Below are positions 1-63,989 of a stretch of DNA of 64,000 nt, one piece after another (the first letter of the stretch is position 1; each line of letters opens with the position of its first letter). The notes under the pieces were generated by a model that did not search any database, had not been told where the DNA came from, and was given only the letters and a program-made list of their open reading frames with translations. A program made the translations under genes and the position numbers. Origin of the DNA: Amorphochlora amoebiformis (taxonomy: Eukaryota; Cercozoa; Chlorarachniophyceae); contig BAAHQB010000065.1 in NCBI GenBank assembly GCA_054601695.1, positions 620,001-684,000 on the forward strand, written 5' to 3'.

Positions 1-62
1 TATCATATTATATCATATCCTATCATATCAGGACTTAATCAAGGATACATGGATGCAAGCGA

Positions 63-104
<42 letters not shown>

Positions 105-543
105 ATCATATTATATCATATTATATCATGTCATATCATATCATATGATATGATATGATATCATATCATATCATATCATATCATATCATATCATATCATA
201 TCAGGACTTAATCAAGGATACATGGATGCAAGCGATATATACATATATATATATATATATATATGTACATATATACATATGATATCATATCATATCATAT
301 CATATCATATCATATCAGGACTTAATCAAGGATACCGGTACATGGATGCAAGCGATACATATGTATATATATATATATACATACATATATATTATCATAT
401 CATATCATATCATATTATATCATATTATATCATATTATATCATGTCATATCATATCATATCGTATCATATCATATCATATCATATCATATCATATCATAT
501 CATATCAGGACTTAATCAAGGATACATGGATGCAAGCGATATA

Positions 544-592
<49 letters not shown>

Positions 593-811
593 TATATACA
601 TATATTATCATATCATATTATATCATATCATATCATATCAGGACTTAATCAAGGATACATGGATGCAAGCGATATATATATATATATATATATATTATCA
701 TATCATATTATATCATATCATATCGTATCATATAATATGATATGATATTATATCATATCATATCATATCATATCATATCAGGACTTAATCAAGGATACAT
801 GGATGCAAGCG

Positions 812-859
<48 letters not shown>

Positions 860-1018
860 CATATCATATAATATTATATCATATTATATCATGTCATATC
901 ATATCATATCGTATCATATCATATCATATCATATAATATTATATCATATTATATCATATCATATCATATCATATCATATCATATCGGGACTTAATCAAGG
1001 CTACATGGATGCAAGCGA

Positions 1019-1051
<33 letters not shown>

Positions 1052-1135
1052 GTACATATATACATATATTATCATATCATATTATATCATATCATATCAT
1101 ATCAGGACTTAATCAAGGATACATGGATGCAAGCG

Positions 1136-1171
<36 letters not shown>

Positions 1172-1329
1172 CATATATATAATCATATCATATCATATCA
1201 TATTATATCATATTATATCATGTCATATGATATCATATCATATCATATCATATCATATAATAAGATATCATATCATATTATATCATATTATATCATATCA
1301 GGACTTAATCAAGGCTACATGGATGCAAG

Positions 1330-1412
<83 letters not shown>

Positions 1413-1508
1413 GTACATATATACATATATTATCATATCATATTATATCATATCATATCATATCAGGACTTAATCAAGGATACATGGATGCAAGCGATTA
1501 TATGTATA

Positions 1509-1547
<39 letters not shown>

Positions 1548-1647
1548 ATCATATTATATCATATTATATCATGTCATATCATATCATATCATATCATATC
1601 ATATCGTATCATATCATATCATATCATATCATGTCATATCATATCAG
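1..1647 (+). repeat. Array of truncated exon copies with TA and TATCA repeats
   Basis: Ten copies of a 33-bp block (CAG followed by GACTTAATCAAGG and ending at GATGCAAGCG) occur near 27, 204, 318, 508, 640, 780, 985, 1104, 1299 and 1465. Each is followed by (TA)n and then a (TATCA)n tract. The block equals the acceptor plus the first 31 or so bases of the complete fimbrin exon at 1648-1695. The copies therefore look like 5'-edge exon duplications rather than separate exons. Most copies encode DLIKDTW; two (985 and 1299) carry GGCTACA like the complete exon and encode DLIKATW. Low-complexity Tyr/Ile/His frames across the array are artefacts. Confidence 0.85.
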
Positions 1648-1945
1648 GACTTAATCAAGGCTACATGGATGCAAGCGAATATTCTCTTTGCCGGGGTTTA
1701 TATATAAATATATATATATATAATATATATATTTATATATATTTATATACATATATATATATATATATATATCAGTATGTATATATGTATATTTGTAGAT
1801 TAGTATACATATGTGTCTACATACATATGTACATATACATATTTATATATTATATCTATATATGTATGTATATATATGTATATATGTACGTTTATGTACG
1901 TTTTTATACATATATTTATATGTATACACACATGCATATATATAT

Positions 1946-1984
<39 letters not shown>

Positions 1985-2065
1985 CTAGATATAGAAATCA
2001 TTGGGTTACATCATGACACCTGATAAAGAACCCATTCATTTACACTTATTACATACATACATATA

Positions 2066-2143
<78 letters not shown>

Positions 2144-3019
2144 ACATATATAAGAATGAAGTATCCTATAAAGTCATAATAATATGTAATACATAGATTG
2201 TTTTGGACGCATCTGCGGGTCTTGTACACGCGACGGATGAGAAAAACTTGAATCAAAAGGTATGTATGTATCTATATATAAGTAACATATACATACACAC
2301 ATATACATATGATACACAGTATGTGCGTTGTCACTATGCATATTTGTCATGTACTTATATGTACATATACATATGACATGTATGCATATAAATATATATA
2401 CATACACACATGTACATATATGTATACATATGTATAGTATATGTATATATATACATATATAAGTATATATATACATATATATAAATATATCTATATATCT
2501 ATATATCTATATATATATATACATTTATAGAATGCTGAACTCGCAGCTACAGTCGTTTGGCTAAATAATCTTGGCCTCGACAAACTTCCAAGGGTATATA
2601 CTAGATATACATATATATATATATATTATTAAATATAATATATATACATATATACATATATACATGTATATATATATATGTGTGTGTATATATATATATA
2701 GGGTGTATATACATATAACTACATTTCTAATATACATGTACAAGGGTATGTAGGTATACACAAAGCTACACAAGGCTATTATTGGGTAGCATGAATGTGC
2801 ATATAAGCTTCTATATCATGTGAATATACATACATGTATACACATACACACATTTATACATATTTACATATATAATATATATATATATATATGTATGTAT
2901 GTATATATATATATATATGCATTATAACATATATATAATACATATATATATATGGTAGGTACACACATAACTATACATTTCTATTGCTGTATAATCAATA
3001 TGTATGTAAGGTTCTATAT

Positions 3020-3056
<37 letters not shown>

Positions 3057-3109
3057 GTTATATATGCGAGTTCATACGTGGTAGATTCTTAGGCACATTA
3101 CCTGTTTGC

Positions 3110-3142
<33 letters not shown>

Positions 3143-3306
3143 GTGTGTGTATTAATATGTATATGCAAACATGCATAATATAAATGGTACATTTATTCAT
3201 ACATTATATATATATATATATATATTTAAATATAAATATATATGCGTGTATGTGTGTGTGTATATAAATACGTATACGTACACATGCATAGTATATAATT
3301 GTTCTT

Positions 3307-3341
<35 letters not shown>

Positions 3342-3445
3342 ACTCAAGTATTTATATATTTAGGTACATGACCTGTTTGCTGCCAATAGGGATGGGCTTC
3401 TTCTCCTCAGGGTTCTGGATTTCATGTCGCCTGGGTACTTTAGTA

Positions 3446-3482
<37 letters not shown>

Positions 3483-3605
3483 CACATACATATACATATG
3501 TATATACATACACACATATATGTATATACATCATCAAGTAGATGTAAATACATAGCTTGTCTACATATGTCCACACACACACACGCATATACATATTTTA
3601 ATATA

Positions 3606-3651
<46 letters not shown>

Positions 3652-3720
3652 ATTTATACACATATATAAATATATATATTATAACACGATATATATGATA
3701 TATATATATATATACATATG

Positions 3721-3753
<33 letters not shown>

Positions 3754-3758
3754 ATATG

Positions 3759-3795
<37 letters not shown>

Positions 3796-3879
3796 CATAT
3801 GAATTTTCGTAGGTGCATTAACTGGAGGAAGGCAGAGCTCAAGCCAAACCATAAGGTTGTCGACATAGGATTTGTATAT

Positions 3880-3939
<60 letters not shown>

Positions 3940-3981
3940 ACATACATATGATATACTGAGACAGATATATTCACGTATATA

Positions 3982-4017
<36 letters not shown>

Positions 4018-4198
4018 TTACATATAGATAGAGATATACCCTATGCACACAAATTCATATTCCATAAAAATATATGTATACATATGTATAACCCAGATCA
4101 AACGAATATCCAACTGTTCTCTGGCTGTAGAGATATATATATATATATTTACATGTAGATAGATATATACCCTATGCACACAAATTCATATTCCATAA

Positions 4199-4230
<32 letters not shown>

Positions 4231-4350
4231 CCCAGATCAAACGAATATCCAACTGTTCTCTGGCTGTGGATACGGGTAAAAAGGAACCATTCGAATTTAG
4301 TCTCGTCGGAGTTGGGGGGTCGGATATCTATGAAGGAAATAAGAAGGTTT

Positions 4351-4401
<51 letters not shown>

Positions 4402-4461
4402 TTATACATTTATATATATAGATATATATATATGTATATATATGTATATATATATATAATA

Positions 4462-4497
<36 letters not shown>

Positions 4498-4779
4498 GTA
4501 TATTTTTATATAATTTCCTCGGTCTTGATTGGTGGGTCGAATACCTATGAAGGCAATAAGAAGGAAGGTTGTACAAGAATATGCATATGTGTATATGTAT
4601 ATATATATATATATATATAAGAAGGAAAGTTGTATGAGAATATGTATATATGTATATATATATATATATATATATCCAGCTAACCCTCTCACTCATGTGG
4701 CAAATGCGTCGCTACCAACTTCTTAACTTCCTTGAAAAGGTATATATATATATATATATAATATATATATTTATATATT

Positions 4780-4811
<32 letters not shown>

Positions 4812-5030
4812 GTGTATTTGTACATATATATATATATATATATATAGATATACAGATATATATACATACATACATATATATATATATATATTATGTTTGT
4901 GTGCGTACATATTTCTTGGTGAAGGTGTACAGAGAGGAGGAGACTCTAAATAAAGATAGAGCGAGTTATAGAGTACAGTAAACTTAAGTAGAGATACTGC
5001 GAGATATAACAAAGAGCTTGAACGAAATCG

Positions 5031-5066
<36 letters not shown>

Positions 5067-6488
5067 TACATAATGTATACAATATGTTTATATAAATATA
5101 TAAGAGAGAGAAAAAAGAGAAACAGTGAGAAAGCAAAAGAAACAAAGAGAAAGAGAGAAAAAAACAGACTGAGAGACTGAGAGAGCCCCGAGAGGAAGAG
5201 GGCGAGAGAACCAAGACAGAAACCAAGCGAGAGAGCGAGAGGGAAAAATATGGAGAGAACGAGAGAGGAAGAGAGCGAGAGAGCGAGGGAGAAGAAGAGG
5301 GAGAGAGTGAAAGAGAGAGAGAGAGAGAGAATGAGAGAGAGAGAATGAGAGAGAGAGAAAAAAATATATATATAAGGCGAGATCGGATAGCGAGAGAAGA
5401 GCGAGAGAGAAGACTGAGGGACTTAAGAGCGAAAAAAACAAGAGCTAAGGAAATGTTTGAAAAAAAAAAAAAGTTTTTTTGACTCAGTTCCTCTCAGCTC
5501 TCTCTCGCATTCTATATTTTTCCATACATCCCTCCTATTTTGGGGAAAAAACAAAAAAATCCTCATGATGTACGATTGTATTTTGTGTAGGTGTTTGCTA
5601 ATCAGCGTACTGAGACCCAAGAAGGACACCTGGGCCCTGGGGTGGTACGACATCTGATTGTATGTGTGTCCATGGGGGTTTATGGAATGTATTCGTGTGT
5701 GTACTCATGTATATACATATGTATATATATGTATTCGTGTGTGTACTCATGTATATACATATGTATATATATATATATACATGTAAATAATATATATATA
5801 TGTATATATATGCAGATGGTGGGACGGAAGCGTGGTTCGAGTTTCTCGCGAAAGGTTAATGGATTTTAACTTTTTATGTGTATGTATATATGTATGTGTA
5901 TATAATATATACATATATATATATATGTACGTAAATATATATTTACATATATATATATGTATATATATATACATATACCTCCACTAGTATACACATATGT
6001 ATATTACATTTCTCACATCCCCTCTCTCTCTCTCTACACGGATTTATACACATAGATACATAGACATACACATACATCTACAGATACGTACACACTCATT
6101 CTTGTGCCCTTGGTATTGTGTGACACGATTATGCCGAAAATATATATTGAATTCTAAAAAACGAGATATCACCCAAATTAAACCGTATCAAACACGTGCA
6201 CGCATAATTCATGATTACATCCATATCTTTTGAATTCCAGGCACGGTTTGACGAATCCTCCATCATAAATTGGGCTAATCGTATCATTACGACCGCGCTC
6301 AAAGCTAGAGGGGCACCAGAAGGAAGTGAGAGGGTATGTGAGTGTGTGTGTGTATGCGTGAGAAATATGTTTTATACATGTAATTTTTTATGTTCATGTC
6401 AATCAAGGTGTTTATGTGTGTGTATTCATGAAGATTATATGGATGCATAGATATTATCTATATATATATATATATGTAATTTATATAT

Positions 6489-6520
<32 letters not shown>

Positions 6521-6630
6521 GTGGATATATATATATATATGTATATATTTATATTTATAAAAGCATGCAATTATACTAATAAAAACAAAGGTAGAATACA
6601 TTATACATACATACATATATGTACTAAAAT

Positions 6631-6661
<31 letters not shown>

Positions 6662-6854
6662 TATATATGTATAAATATATATATACATACATATATATAC
6701 ATATGTATATATACATATATATAAATGTAATATATATATATATATATATAACATATATAGTACATATTTATATACATATAAGTTGCATTATTTAGCTATT
6801 TCGCGAGGGAAAAGTGGCTCCTGAGGACTGGACTATCTCTTCACTTAAGGTGTT

Positions 6855-6890
<36 letters not shown>

Positions 6891-7041
6891 GTATATATAT
6901 TTTTGTAATATATATATATATATATATGCACATATATATATATATATATTTATACATATATATATATTCATACAGATTTACCTATCTGAATATAAACAGC
7001 CTTTGGAACCTTACAGCTATGTGTGTTAAAAGTATATATTT

Positions 7042-7081
<40 letters not shown>

Positions 7082-7308
7082 ATATATATATATGTGTGTG
7101 TGTATATACATATATTTATGTACATATATATGTTTATACATATATATAAATATATATACATATATACACATGTGTGTGTGTGTGTATGTATGTATATATA
7201 AATATATATGTATATATGTATATATATATATATATATAATATATGTAGGATGAACTCTAATTGCGTATGTCTTCTATGTCTTCTCCTATGTACACATTAC
7301 ATTATATA

Positions 7309-7364
<56 letters not shown>

Positions 7365-7423
7365 CCACATATATACACCATATATTATATATATATATAC
7401 GACATATATATACACCACCATAT

Positions 7424-7462
<39 letters not shown>

Positions 7463-7591
7463 TAGATATGTGTTTATGTATGTATATGTAGGATCATTTA
7501 TCTATCTATCTATGCTTCTCTTCATACATAATATAAATACATATATAACTATATACACATACATATGTATATATGTATATATAAACACAAT

Positions 7592-7628
<37 letters not shown>

Positions 7629-7888
7629 TATATATATATATATAGGATGAATCACTAACTACGTCTATCTTTTATATGCTCCTCTTATGGGCGTCGGCCG
7701 CATGGTCCGTGAACTGGAGGTATTCAAAATACAATATGTACATATATATATACACATATATATATACATAAACGAGTATATATATATATATATATATTTA
7801 TATGTATATGTATGTATGTATATATATAGTTCAAACACACTATGTTTGTATATACCCGTAATTCTGATGATATATGTTACATATATAA

Positions 7889-7926
<38 letters not shown>

Positions 7927-8175
7927 TATATATATATACATATATACATATATGTATACATATGTATGTATACATGTTTATACATATATCACAGAGATGA
8001 ATACCATAAGATACGATATATATGAATGTTTTTGATGTACATCCATGCAAATTTATCTAAATATGTATATATTTATAAAAATACGTATTTATTAATATGC
8101 TTTATGCATAGGTTTGTGACACCTGGTGATTCCGAAGAGCAGGTGTATCTAATCTTATAACCTATATATGTTTGA

Positions 8176-8214
<39 letters not shown>

Positions 8215-8671
8215 ATGCATATCTACATATATGTATATATATATATATATACACTCATTTATACACACACATATATATATATATATATATAATATGAATA
8301 TCTTGAAGACAGCAATGTAAACATGTACAGTGAAAATATCAGAACTTACATATGATTACGAATAATACATGTATATTTATTTAAATATATATATATATAT
8401 TTATATATATATATATATATATTATAATATATATATATATATATGTATATATAGAGGGTGTTGAATGCACGGTACGCTATCACAGTTGCAAGAAAGCAAG
8501 GAGCTAGTGTTTTTGTCCTACCAGAGGTAAGAATACAAACACATTTTGTTAGCTTCAAACTTATGTGCATGTATGAAACTATATCAGGACCTTCTTGAAA
8601 TTAAGCCGAAGATGGTATTGGTCTTCCTCGGAGCTCTCTTAACCCTACACGGCTCCGGGAAGAAGCAATGA
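1648..8671 (+). CDS. Fimbrin/plastin-like actin-bundling protein, 3' part
   Basis: Fimbrins cross-link actin filaments through four calponin-homology (CH) domains; the end of CH2, and CH3 and CH4, are visible. Exons: 1648-1695, 2197-2259, 2531-2593, 3364-3434, 3813-3855, 4236-4346, 4680-4739, 6241-6333, 6796-6849, 7646-7719, 8112-8142, 8455-8526, 8588-8671 (TGA). All are GT-AG with matching phases, 288 residues in total. CH3 signatures are [43 protein letters not shown] and [16 protein letters not shown]4 signatures are [49 protein letters not shown] and [10 protein letters not shown]1 and most of CH2 must lie upstream of base 1, since no candidate exons are visible in the array at 1-1647. 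Introns are mostly TA repeats. The first visible exon ends CH2 (NILFAG, then ASAGL) and is the least certain assignment. Confidence 0.88.
4024..4645 (+). repeat. Exon-edge duplications around fimbrin exon 4236-4346
   Basis: The segment 4024-4129 (intron flank, CCCAG acceptor, then the first 36 or so exon bases) is repeated at 4155-4268, where it runs into the complete exon. Downstream, 4515-4577 is a degraded copy of the exon's 3' end (ACCTATGAAGGCAATAAGAA), and 4618-4640 is a shorter one (AAGAAGGAAAGTTGT). A degraded 5'-edge copy of exon 7646 also sits at 7243-7290. None keeps a useful frame. Confidence 0.7.
5098..5445 (+). repeat. GA-rich low-complexity tract in fimbrin intron
   Basis: About 340 bp of (GA)n-like purine sequence (GAGAGAGA with AAA and CGAGAG interruptions) lies in the intron between exons 4680-4739 and 6241-6333. 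The intron's remaining 1.1 kb holds TA repeats and unique A+T-rich sequence without coding signal. Opposite-strand Ser/Leu/Phe frames are artefacts. Confidence 0.8.
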
Positions 8672-9418
8672 AATTTTGGATTTCGTATACATGTCCCAGC
8701 GGGCTGGCAAACCTAGAAACCGTTCAACTAGTTTAAATCCTACTAGTCCGAGGGTCAATTTTTCCTTGAATGAGATTTACTTACTAGACTCAGTATCTTA
8801 TCATCGATCATGATCATTTTCGAGAAATGTTCCAGATATTGCAGAAATTCTGATTCTGAAAGGTATGTTTGCCAGTAAAAGTAATGACTGAAAATTCGAG
8901 TTTTCGTGCTCATGCTAGTCATGCTGCTCTACTAGTCTCTAGAGTCTAGTGCTAGCCATAGATCGACCTCTAGCTCTAGATCAAGTTTACATGCACCTGG
9001 TGACTTCAGGCCGTTGAATCAATTTAAACATATCCACATGCCGTGAGACGTAAATCGACATGCATGGATGTACTACGTCCCCCATAAGCTCAAACAGAGA
9101 CTAGAGAGAGTGAAAATAGAGATAAAAAATTGTGCTGGTAAAAAGTCCGGGGCAGAGGAGAAAAAAAGGGAATAAAAGTCCAATTTACAACAAATATAAT
9201 GCATTTTTTAAACTAGTTAAAGGATATATGCATATATAATGTGTACATATATATCCACACACAAATATATACATGCATATTGCATACATAATATGCATAC
9301 ATACATGATACTACATTGAGAACTAGGATTTTGAGAGTCTCGTACGACCCCAAAAACTCAAAAAAAAAAATCGCCAAAAACTCAAAAAAAAAAATCGCCT
9401 ACCTCCTGGTAACCTTCC

Positions 9419-9462
<44 letters not shown>

Positions 9463-9858
9463 TTCTCACACATTTTTTTTTTCTTTTTCTTATTGTTCTG
9501 ATATTCCAAGTTCCTTAGTGTTTTATATTTGCTCATGTTCAACTCTTTGGAGCTACTCTCGGATTGATTTCTCCTTATTTTTTTTCGCTATTTTTTTTTT
9601 TTTTCTCTCTTTGAAGTAAAAACACAAGAACTTTAGAACACTCACAAAATCCCCTCCCCTCTATTATTCCTTCTCTTTACTCCTTATCCCCCTCCTCTTT
9701 AAAAGTTTCTCTTTCTTCGGAGAGAAAAAGAAAAAAATAAAATTAAAAAAAAAGAAAAAGAGATCGTGATATAGAGACTTACTCTCTATATATCAACAAT
9801 CATGCATATATACGTATACACACACATATATATATATATATTATATATATATATATAT

Positions 9859-9926
<68 letters not shown>

Positions 9927-9998
9927 ATATGTAAAATTATATGTTGCCTCTGGCCAGACGTATTTCACTTTCTCCTAATCAGAGCTGGAAGCTTGAAT
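8672..9998. other. Convergent intergenic region
   Basis: This lies between the 3' ends of the fimbrin and transporter genes. It is mostly unique sequence with few TA repeats before 9820. It contains a 24-bp direct duplication (AAAACTC, A-run, ATCGCC) at 9352-9400, poly-T and poly-A runs at 9470-9770, and (TA)n at 9820-9925. I see no gene. Confidence 0.6.
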
Positions 9999-23879
<13,881 letters not shown>

Positions 23880-24030
23880 GGCTCGTAATGGCCATATTGG
23901 CATCCCTTGGGACCCTTGACGCCCACCAGCGCCTAAAGCACACGATATTTTCACCAGAATTTCATTCTTCTACTTTAATTTTCCGGCGGCCTCGGCGTAC
24001 CGGCGTTGTACCGGTCGGTTCGGTGATGGG
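23880..24030. promoter_or_regulatory. Divergent promoter region, transporter / NHL-repeat gene
   Basis: The tentative start codon of the minus-strand transporter is at 23877-23879 and the first plausible plus-strand coding signal of the next gene begins near 24031. The interval is unique, without TA repeats, turning GC-rich (CGGCGTACCGGCGTTG, CCGGTCGG) at 23990-24020. No TATA box is recognisable. Confidence 0.4.
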
Positions 24031-24117
24031 CGGCCGACGGGCAGTGATGGGCACGTCGAACCGGCGGCGAAAGCGCAGGCGGAAGGCGAAGATGCATTTG
24101 CAAGCGAAGACACAGGT
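24031..24117 (+). CDS. Candidate first coding exon of NHL-repeat gene
   Basis: This GC-rich block ends in CACAG followed by a good GTAGGA donor. Two frames are open. One begins ATG at 24026 and is very basic (NRRRKRRRKAKMHL). The other reads GDGRPTGSDGHVEPAAKAQ and then EGEDAFASEDT, which looks more protein-like. Neither phase joins exon 24312-24404 directly, so at least one exon is unplaced or this is 5' leader. Confidence 0.3.
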
Positions 24118-24311
24118 AGGAAGCTATGTGCACGGCTTTTTTGCAATTTCCTGGTTTTTCTGGAATTTGCTTTTAGGCGGTTGGGGTTGGATTTACGGAA
24201 GGGATACGCGGGGGGAGAAAGCGAGAGAGAATAGATGGGTTAGAGGGTAAGACGTTTAGGTCGAATTTTTCCTTATGTTTCGAAACGTATGGACAGCTGC
24301 GTCATGTTTAG

Positions 24312-40703
<16,392 letters not shown>

Positions 40704-40907
40704 TTTCGATATTTGAATATTTTGACTTTTGGTCCGACCCTTACTTGAGATAATACCACTACAGCTCAATATCTAATATTATAAGGTAAACTTTAATTAG
40801 ATTGCACACAACCGATCCACTGTATAAATTACATAATACTAGCTAGTGATAGTATAAGCTCGTAATACTACAATATCACTACGATATCATGACTTCAGAT
40901 GTAGATG

Positions 40908-40939
<32 letters not shown>

Positions 40940-40947
40940 CACATATA

Positions 40948-40984
<37 letters not shown>

Positions 40985-41052
40985 ACATGATATATGTATA
41001 TAAATATATATATATATATATTTACACACATGCATTTATATACTATGTGGTG

Positions 41053-41094
<42 letters not shown>

Positions 41095-41237
41095 TAATAC
41101 ATATATACATATATACAATCTAGACAATATGTATATGCAAATATGAATATATATGTATATATCATGCATTTTAAATATAGTATATACTCTAGATACTGTA
41201 TATATACATATATATATATACATACATATATATATAT

Positions 41238-41288
<51 letters not shown>

Positions 41289-41552
41289 TATATACCCCAG
41301 TCGAATCTCATAATCGACATAATATATACATCTCTACTTATTACAAAACATTACACACACATCTAACCAAATAAATAACTCCAAAGTAACACCTGAACAA
41401 TTTCAATTTTAACTTAACGCTTACCAACACCGCGCTAGCTGGTCTCACTTACATAAATCTCTACATTGCGAACCATTCTCCTTCCCCTCACCCCGGGCCA
41501 AGCTGGCATTCCCTCAAGATACCAGCGATTCATTAATACTCAAAAACTCAAT
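40704..41552. other. Convergent intergenic region
   Basis: This lies between the NHL-gene stop and the glutaredoxin stop. 40704-40900 and 41300-41552 are unique; 40900-41300 is TA/TACATA repeat. No gene is seen and no AATAAA signal stands out. Confidence 0.6.
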
Positions 41553-42535
41553 CTATAATGCTCCAGCCTCCTTAAGCAAAGGAACTAACTTTCCCTGCCT
41601 ATTCAGCGGTACTACGCCGGGGCCATCATTACAGCCTCCGATAAACTGATAGGGTTTAGAGTTGAACGTTAGGGTTGGGTTGGGGGATTTTGAGCGGTTA
41701 GGGTTAGGGTTAGGGTTAGGGTTAGGGTTAGGGTTAGGGTTAGGAAATTTGAGCGAGAGAAAAAGATATTTGGATGTACCATATGAGAATGATATTGCTC
41801 TATATATACATATATATAATTATATATACACATTTATATAATCCACCTTTCCGTTTACAAAGACAGCAGGAACAGAAGTGCGACCGGTGATATCCTGGAG
41901 GCCTGATAAGGGTTAATATCAGATTATTTAGGATGTCGTAGTTCGAGGACCATTGGCTCTTATAAGGGGGCTAACGTAAGGGATCGCGCAACGAACGCAT
42001 TTTAAGGGGAGATTTAGAATACCTTTCCGAATCACGTCCTCGTTCTTATCCAAGTCAACCTCAACTATCTTAACATTCGCGCCAATTCCACTCAACACGG
42101 ACTTTGTCTTCTTGCAGTACGGACACTGTTTGATAACAAAGCTCAGCTGTGGTTCTCAGAAAATTATTGGGTTCTCAGAAATTATTATTTTGTTAGGTTT
42201 AGGGCCAGGGTCAGGTAGGGTAAGACGAATGTGATTAGATGTCGGAGAGGGTTCGTCGGTTCAGGGTTATATACCCATGTGGCGGAAAAAACAATCGCCT
42301 TGTTTGCGTTAATCAGCTCTGATGGGGGGAAAAGGATTTCAAGACATCTTCCAAGACATGAAGGATCTCAGACATCTTCCAAGACAAAACGGTGTACATT
42401 CACTCACGACTTGTAAACATCGTGTACATGTACATGTTTACACGACCAGTTCACATGTTCTCTCACGTGTCGCAAACACAATGCATACATGTGGGCTCCC
42501 CTACCTTGGGCAGCGTTGGTCTTGGTTTCGGGCAT
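41553..42535 (-). CDS. Glutaredoxin, dithiol CPYC type
   Basis: A glutathione-dependent thiol-disulfide oxidoreductase. Exons: 42505-42535, 42275-42318, 42023-42146, 41847-41902, 41553-41645 (TAG). All are GT-AG and all phases match, giving a complete 115-residue protein, the normal size for a single-domain glutaredoxin. The start MPETKTNAAQ is followed by LINANKAIVF (first strand), the active site CPYC at residues 33-36 with KKTK after it, VEVDLDKNEDVI, the cis-Pro loop TSVPAVFVNGK, and the glutathione-binding FIGGCNDG. The segment FSATWLSFVIKQCPYC is a few residues longer than the usual VVFSKSYCPYC. No signal peptide is evident, so it is probably cytosolic. Introns are short (about 120-200 bp) and lack long TA repeats, unlike all neighbouring genes. 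Confidence 0.95.
41697..41745 (+). repeat. Interstitial TTAGGG repeat in a glutaredoxin intron
   Basis: Eight TTAGGG units, with GTTGGG-type degenerate sequence just before, lie in the intron between glutaredoxin exons 41553-41645 and 41847-41902. On the gene's sense strand they read CCCTAA. Confidence 0.9.
41913..41965 (+). repeat. Dispersed telomere-associated motif copy
   Basis: TATCAGATTATTTAGGATGT then CGTAGTTCGAGGACCATTGG resembles, in inverted orientation, the motif at 29214-29260 and the copy at 56351-56400. It lies in the glutaredoxin intron next to exon 41847-41902. Confidence 0.65.
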
Positions 42536-42718
42536 GACGTGTATGTAAGCTTGGTTTCTCGATGTCTTGACGACTTGATCGTTCGAATTATGACTCGTAC
42601 CTTCCCCCCTTTCCTCGCCTTCGTTCCAGCTGCTTCCTTGATTCCAATGAATGCGCCTTCACGTCCGGAAGTATTCTGGCGGCTTCGGTGGTCAAACCTA
42701 TCATCTATTCTTAGAACG

Positions 42719-42810
42719 GGGACACGTGTCAATTCACAGAGGTCACCCAGGGTGACATTCACGAAGGTCACCCAGGGTGACATTCACGAAGGTCACCCAC
42801 AGTGACATTC
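42719..42810. promoter_or_regulatory. Triplicated palindromic element and CACGTG box
   Basis: Within the 295-bp divergent region between glutaredoxin and dehydrogenase starts, a 25-bp unit is repeated head-to-tail at 42741, 42766 and 42791. Its core GGTCACCCAGGGTGAC is a near-perfect palindrome and is followed by ATTCACGAA. The third copy has CCCACAGTGAC. Just upstream is GACACGTGTC (42721-42730), a perfect palindrome containing CACGTG. The position and symmetry suggest binding sites for a dimeric regulator serving both genes; this is inference. Confidence 0.55.
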
Positions 42811-42830
42811 GATTCAATTCCCGCGGCCGA

Positions 42831-50056
<7,226 letters not shown>

Positions 50057-50384
50057 GGTGATTCTCAGTCTTAGTGATTATTTTAATATCTAGAATATTT
50101 TCTAGATTTTATCGCAGTAGCATCATGATTGTCTAGAATCTAACGTCTAAAGAATGTAACCTGAATGTATCTGGGTGATGATCAAGATGATAATGCAGAG
50201 TACGTATTCCATGCAGAGTTTTACTAATTTTTCGACTGAGAATCGGATATTACTTGTACTCATCAGTCGAATTTATCTGATATTATTGCTACTACTAGCA
50301 CTTATGCTAGTTATGACTAGCAACACTATAGCTAGTATGAGTGCGAGAATTAATAAATTTCCACTCCATCACGGACACAATCTG
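50057..50384. other. Convergent intergenic region
   Basis: 330 bp of unique sequence between the dehydrogenase stop and the stop of the minus-strand gene, without TA repeats. It has several TCTAGA/CTAGAAT palindromic hexamers (50091-50145) and CTAGCA/GCTAGT repeats (50285-50340). No gene is seen. Confidence 0.6.
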
Positions 50385-63989
<13,605 letters not shown>

